This document shows positions 32,222-35,587 of a DNA stretch of 35,587 nt, piece by piece. A program made the translations under genes and the position numbers. How positions within the stretch are numbered: position 1 is the first letter of the stretch; each line of letters opens with the position of its first letter. This DNA comes from JAADHY01 sp964428935 (GTDB lineage: Bacteria; Planctomycetota; Planctomycetia; Planctomycetales; Planctomycetaceae): positions 1 to 35,587 of the forward strand of contig CAYSAG010000015.1 in assembly GCA_964428935.1 (NCBI GenBank), given 5' to 3'. A model generated the notes under the pieces. That model did no database searches and was not told where the DNA came from. It was given only the letters and a program-made list of their open reading frames with translations.

Positions 32222-32646
32222 ACCGACGGCTGGCAACAGGCCGAGCGGTTCGGACACGCGGCAAAAATTTTTCGAACAAACGTTTGCTCTTGCCTTGGGA
32301 ATGTGCGACAACATTGGCGTTGTCTGCAGTAAGACGAAGCCGACGGACTGAGTCGACGCTTGCTCTTGCTTTTGTGGAAGTCTTCAACACGAAGCTGTCG
32401 GTGTGGCTTCGTTGATTGTGGACCAGTCTGGGGAGCGGTCTGGAAGCTCCTGTTTGGTCGCTGGCTGGGGAGCAGAACGACGGTTGCGGGGAGAGTTGGG
32501 CGAGGCAGCAAGGAACGGACAGTCGACCCATTGGTCAGCCCCGACGCAACCTGGCCGCCAGTTGGACCACGTCGGTTCGTCGCCTGCGGACGCATTTCCA
32601 ATTGGACCCGTCCGTAAGTCGAGCAGGTTAACGGAAGGAGGCTGGC
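32222..32646. other. Intergenic region before the SGNH gene, with AT-rich palindromes
   Basis: This 425-bp gap contains two unusual AT-rich perfect palindromes (listed separately), a six-pair hairpin GACAAC-ATTGGC-GTTGTC (32307-32324) and two similar TTGCTCTTGC segments (about 32283-32293 and 32360-32370). No frame looks coding. Confidence 0.5.
32263..32286 (+). promoter_or_regulatory. Two adjacent AT-rich palindromes, possible operator
   Basis: AAAAATTTTT (32263-32272) and CAAACGTTTG (32277-32286) are perfect ten-base palindromes four bases apart in an otherwise GC-rich region, about 40 bases after the preceding stop codon and 360 before the SGNH start. They could be a binding site for a dimeric regulator. 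Confidence 0.35.
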
Positions 32647-33798
32647 ATGAGCGGCGTGAGGGTGAGCCGAAGGGGGTTCCTGCAAACGTCGGTTGCTGGG
32701 GTGTCGGCGTGGGTGGCGGCAGGGGCCGCTCGAGGCAAGCCGTCCAGCGCGAAGGCGTCGGTCGTCTGGCACGACGTGCGGGACTGGGGCGTCGAAGGGA
32801 AGGGCTGGAGCGACACTGTTCGGTTCTTCGACCGCCTGCCGCGGCGGGCTCAGGGGCGAGTCCGACCGCCCGTCTGGAGCCTCAGTCGTCACTCGGCCGG
32901 CCTGCTGGTTCGCTTTCGCACCGACGCTCCGGCCATTCACGTACGCTACCGACTGCTTTCTGGCCGGTTGGCCATGCCGCACATGCCGGCCACCGGGGTC
33001 AGCGGCCTCGACCTGTACGCTCAAGACGCCGACGGCCAAGACCGTTGGCTGGCGGTGGTCCGACCCACTTCGCAGCAAATGGAAACGACGCTGGTCGACG
33101 GAGTCGACCCGACGCCGGACGGAAAACCACGCCGCTACACGCTCTACCTGCCTCTCTACAACGGCGTGGAGTCGCTGGAGGTTGGCGTTGACCGCGCCTT
33201 CCGCTTTGAACCGATTCCGCCTCGGTCGGACAAGCCGCTGGTCTTCTACGGCACGTCCATCATGCAAGGGGCCTGCGCGTCTCGACCCGGAATGGCCTTC
33301 GCGTCCATTTTGGGTCGCCGACTGAACCGGCCCGTCATTAACTTGGGCTTTTCGGGCAACGGGACCATGGACGCCGAGCTGGGTGAACTGATGGCCGAAC
33401 TGGACGCGGCCGTGTACGTCATTGACTGCCTTCCCAACATGACCGCTCAGCAAGTGCAGGAACGCACCGAGCCGCTGGTTCGGCAACTGCGAGCCGCTCG
33501 GCCGGACGTTCCGATTGTCCTGGTCGAGGACCGCACGTACGCGTACGCTCGGTTCCGCAAGAGCGCCCGCGACCGACACCACGCCAGCCGGGTCGCGCTG
33601 AGCAAGGCTTTCCACAATTTGCTGGCCGCCGGGGTCGAGAACCTGCACTACCTGGAAGGCGAAGAGCTGCTCGGCGAGGACGGCGAAGCCACCACAGACG
33701 GCTCCCACCCCAACGACCTAGGCATGGTCCGCTACGCGGACGCGTACGAGTTCCTGCTGCGTCGAGTGACGGAGCCTGCGAGCCAGCAAAAGGCTTGA
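32647..33798 (+). CDS. Tat-exported SGNH/GDSL-family hydrolase with an N-terminal accessory domain
   Basis: 383 residues from ATG 32647; AAGGAGG seven bases upstream. A Tat signal covers residues 1-29 (SRRGFLQ at 7-13). Residues about 38-190 form a beta-rich domain of the sort found ahead of SGNH esterases (VVWHDVRDWGVEGKGW start). The hydrolase part has the catalytic Ser204 in FYGTSIMQG (GTS in place of GDS), the oxyanion Gly in GFSGNG (234-239), Asn264 in DCLPNM and the Asp351/His354 pair in TDGSHPND. SGNH enzymes of this form are mostly carbohydrate esterases or acyl-ester hydrolases acting outside the cytoplasm. With the preceding putative glycosidase it suggests removal of acetyl or other ester groups from a polysaccharide, but this is inference. 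A strong hairpin follows the stop. Confidence 0.93.
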   Translation: MSGVRVSRRGFLQTSVAGVSAWVAAGAARGKPSSAKASVVWHDVRDWGVEGKGWSDTVRFFDRLPRRAQGRVRPPVWSLSRHSAGLLVRFRTDAPAIHVRYRLLSGRLAMPHMPATGVSGLDLYAQDADGQDRWLAVVRPTSQQMETTLVDGVDPTPDGKPRRYTLYLPLYNGVESLEVGVDRAFRFEPIPPRSDKPLVFYGTSIMQGACASRPGMAFASILGRRLNRPVINLGFSGNGTMDAELGELMAELDAAVYVIDCLPNMTAQQVQERTEPLVRQLRAARPDVPIVLVEDRTYAYARFRKSARDRHHASRVALSKAFHNLLAAGVENLHYLEGEELLGEDGEATTDGSHPNDLGMVRYADAYEFLLRRVTEPASQQKA

Positions 33799-33799
33799 G

Positions 33800-33827
33800 C
33801 GGCGAGCGGGTCGGCAGTGGCTCGCCG
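33800..33827 (+). terminator. Hairpin directly after the SGNH gene
   Basis: CGGCGAGC (33800-33807) and GCTCGCCG (33820-33827) pair over eight bases with a twelve-base loop, two bases past the stop codon. No T-run. Probably the transcript end or a stabilising structure. Confidence 0.45.
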
Positions 33828-34032
33828 TTGCCCAGTCAGTCGCGTGGTCCTCTTGACGACTGCGAACTGTCGCGCGGCGTTGACCGCTCGCGCTGTTCGG
33901 AACCACCGACGTCGCGGAACGAGCCAGACTGCGGACGGGGGTCGGGCACGCCGGCTTCCGCTCTTTCCTGCTGCCCGTGCCCCGAACTTGTGCTTCCTGA
34001 CTCAGCTTGCGCACCGACACAGGGGCTGACTC

Positions 34033-35587
34033 ATGCGAACGGCAACACGGGCCTTCTGGCAGCCCGAAGAACGGGAGACGCACTGGAGGCAAAGGCTGGC
34101 AAACGCTCTTTCGCGAGGGGACCGGTCTTTCACACGCTGGGGGCTACTCCTGCGGCTTGCCGCCAGCGCAGCGGTGCTCGCGGCCGCGTGGGTCGCTGCG
34201 CCCTGCACGCCCGTGGCGACAGCAGCCGTCGCTCCAGACTCGCCCGAGCAGCCGCCAACGAACCGGCCGGCTGAAGCGGCGTCGGCGTTGGCGGCCCGAC
34301 TTTTGGACCAAGCCGGCCTTTGCGGTGGGTTCGTCGTGCAGCTCGGCTGCGGCGACGGTCGACTCACGGCCGCCCTGGCCGCTCAAAGCCCCACGCTGGT
34401 CGTGCAGGCGCTGGACGTCGACCGGGAGCGGGTCCAGCAGGCTCGGGAGCAAATTTGGTCCGCGGGGCTCTACGGCCGAGCCTCGGTTCAAACCTTCGAC
34501 GGGCGAAGCCTTCCGTACGTCGACAACCTGGTCAATTTGCTGGTGGTCGAGGACCAAGCGAACGTTCCGGAAAAGGAGTTGCTGCGGGTGCTCGCACCGC
34601 TGGGCGTGGCACTGCTCCGCCAGCAAGGCACTTGGCGGAAGCTGGTCAAACCTTGGCCGGACGACCTGGACCAGTGGCCGCAGTACCTTCACGGAGCCGA
34701 CAACAACGCGGTCGCTCGCGACCGACGGGTTGGTCCGCCGCGTCACGTTCAGTGGGTCGACCGGCCTGGTTGGAGCCGTTCGCACATGGCCATTCCGACG
34801 GTTAATGCACTGGTGACGGCCGGCGGCCGACTGTTTTCCATTGAAGACACGGCTTCGCCCGAGCACCCGTTTCTGCCCGGCCGTTTCGCTCTGGTGGCTC
34901 GCGACGCCTTCAACGGCGTCGTCTTGTGGACGCACCGGTTCGACCAGTGGGAGCCGGTGACCCGGTACGTGAAGGACATTGCCGTCCAATTGCAGCGACG
35001 CGTCGTGGCCACCGACGACGTCGTTTACTGCACGCCCGGGCTCAACACGCCTGTCACCGCTTTCGACGCACGGACCGGCCGCGTGCTCCGGGTCTACGAC
35101 GGCACGAAAACCACCCAGGAGTTCGCCTACGAGGGCGGCGTGCTGTTCTTGGTGGTCGGCCAGCGAATGAACGCCGCCCGGTACAACATTGTCAAAACGA
35201 TTCCGAGCAAGGGCGTGAACCTGGGCGGCTTCGACCCGGAAGCGCCGTTCGGCGGCTGCGGTTTTCGCGGAGCGTACGCGCCGGAGACGCCCGACCGGCC
35301 CGTTTGGGTCAGCCGAATTGTCGCGCTGGACGCTCAGTCCGGACGCCGGTTGTGGTCGACCCCGCCCATTCGAAACTACGTGGCCGCCACGTTGGCCGTG
35401 CGGGCCGGTCGGCTGGTCTACCAAACTCTGGAGGGCCTGGTCTGCCTCGACAGCCGGACCGCACACGTCCAGTGGCGGGTCGAGAAAAACATTCCCAGCG
35501 GCGGCGGGGCCGGACCGGACACCGCGGTAGAACGGAAAAGCGGCGGGGAGGGGGAGGGGGGGGCCGCCTGGTGTGTTTGTGTGGCGG
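34033..35587 (+). CDS. Membrane/secreted fusion of a methyltransferase-like domain and a PQQ-type beta-propeller (3' end missing)
   Basis: The start ATG at 34033 follows an AGGGG; the frame is open to the right edge, but the last ~20 codons are probably artefact (see 35529-35587). Residues 1-58 contain a basic N-terminus and a hydrophobic segment (about 38-58), a signal anchor or signal peptide. Residues 84-225 resemble a class I SAM-methyltransferase fold: VVQLGCGDGRL (101-111) with the SAM-binding glycine motif, then ALDVDRERVQQAREQ, LPYVDNLVNLLVVED and a following ALLR-type strand. From about 226 the protein shows repeated W/D/G motifs such as DAFNGVVLWTHR, FDARTGRVLRVYDG and DAQSGRRLWSTPP that form PQQ-like propeller blades. 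This domain pair is, as I recall, frequent and uncharacterised in planctomycetes. The methyltransferase fold in an exported protein, where SAM would be absent, is odd; it may bind something else. Confidence 0.85.
   Translation, partial: MRTATRAFWQPEERETHWRQRLANALSRGDRSFTRWGLLLRLAASAAVLAAAWVAAPCTPVATAAVAPDSPEQPPTNRPAEAASALAARLLDQAGLCGGFVVQLGCGDGRLTAALAAQSPTLVVQALDVDRERVQQAREQIWSAGLYGRASVQTFDGRSLPYVDNLVNLLVVEDQANVPEKELLRVLAPLGVALLRQQGTWRKLVKPWPDDLDQWPQYLHGADNNAVARDRRVGPPRHVQWVDRPGWSRSHMAIPTVNALVTAGGRLFSIEDTASPEHPFLPGRFALVARDAFNGVVLWTHRFDQWEPVTRYVKDIAVQLQRRVVATDDVVYCTPGLNTPVTAFDARTGRVLRVYDGTKTTQEFAYEGGVLFLVVGQRMNAARYNIVKTIPSKGVNLGGFDPEAPFGGCGFRGAYAPETPDRPVWVSRIVALDAQSGRRLWSTPPIRNYVAATLAVRAGRLVYQTLEGLVCLDSRTAHVQWRVEKNIPSGGGAGPDTAVERKSGGEGEGGAAWCVCVA
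35529..35587 (+). other. Probable degraded Illumina adapter read-through (not genomic)
   Basis: Aligned without gaps from 35529, the first 35 bases agree with the TruSeq universal adapter reverse complement (AGATCGGAAGAGCGTCGTGT...) at 24 positions; nine of the eleven mismatches are a G or A replacing T or A, mostly T or A read as G. Runs of G then take over, and the tail is low-complexity G/T. That pattern fits a read end with decaying quality better than genome sequence. Confidence 0.6.

Overview
The window is GC-rich and almost certainly comes from a planctomycete (Planctomycetota), possibly a member or relative of the Pirellulales. The evidence is the combination of a giant bacterial Ser/Thr kinase, Tat-exported Gfo/Idh/MocA and SGNH proteins, a secreted protein fusing a methyltransferase-like fold to a PQQ-type propeller, a TadE pseudopilin-like protein, the hopanoid radical-SAM enzyme HpnH, McsA/McsB, and intergenic heptamer repeats of a type I associate with planctomycete genomes. 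The order-level placement is a guess from memory, not a search result.

Layout. 1-7.7 kb, minus strand: 5' part of a Tat-exported oxidoreductase, a 1551-residue membrane Ser/Thr kinase with a very long extracytoplasmic part, and GMP synthase (guaA). 8.3-14.8 kb, plus strand: a large secreted modular protein (jelly-roll, FG-GAP propeller, putative glycosidase), a 970-bp gap, a GT4 glycosyltransferase and a GH130 phosphorylase. 15.0 kb: tRNA-Lys(CTT) with its own promoter and a strong intrinsic terminator. 15.3-21.2 kb: mcsA-mcsB (minus), trpE and an Nramp-related carrier (plus), tadE-like (minus). 21.8-25.6 kb: secreted M2-like zinc peptidase (plus), a Pro/Val/Tyr-rich exported protein and hpnH (both minus). 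26.1-28.8 kb, plus: a solitary groES, an enolase-superfamily enzyme and a diacylglycerol-kinase-family lipid kinase. 28.8-29.8 kb, minus: type I DAHP synthase. 30.5-35.5 kb, plus: two secreted proteins that look carbohydrate-active (TIM-barrel-like protein, SGNH esterase-like protein) and the start of the methyltransferase/PQQ-propeller protein.

How the genes fit together. Several products point to handling of complex carbohydrate: the 1051-residue secreted protein, GT4-GH130, the 30.5-33.8 kb pair and the Gfo/Idh/MocA protein. The rest is housekeeping (guaA, trpE, DAHP synthase, groES), protein quality control (McsAB, GroES), membrane lipid chemistry (HpnH, lipid kinase) and signalling (kinase). 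I did not find a complete new defence or mobile system, nor any integrase, transposase, phage gene or CRISPR array.

The most unusual signals are at the DNA level. The tetramer GATC is nearly absent from the window except between about 15.5 and 21.0 kb, where it occurs at roughly the random rate. That block begins just downstream of the tRNA-Lys gene and also uses more ATC codons for isoleucine. Separately, the last ~59 bases resemble a degraded Illumina adapter read-through, so the right edge is probably a contig end and the final residues of the last gene are not genomic. All counts were made by eye.
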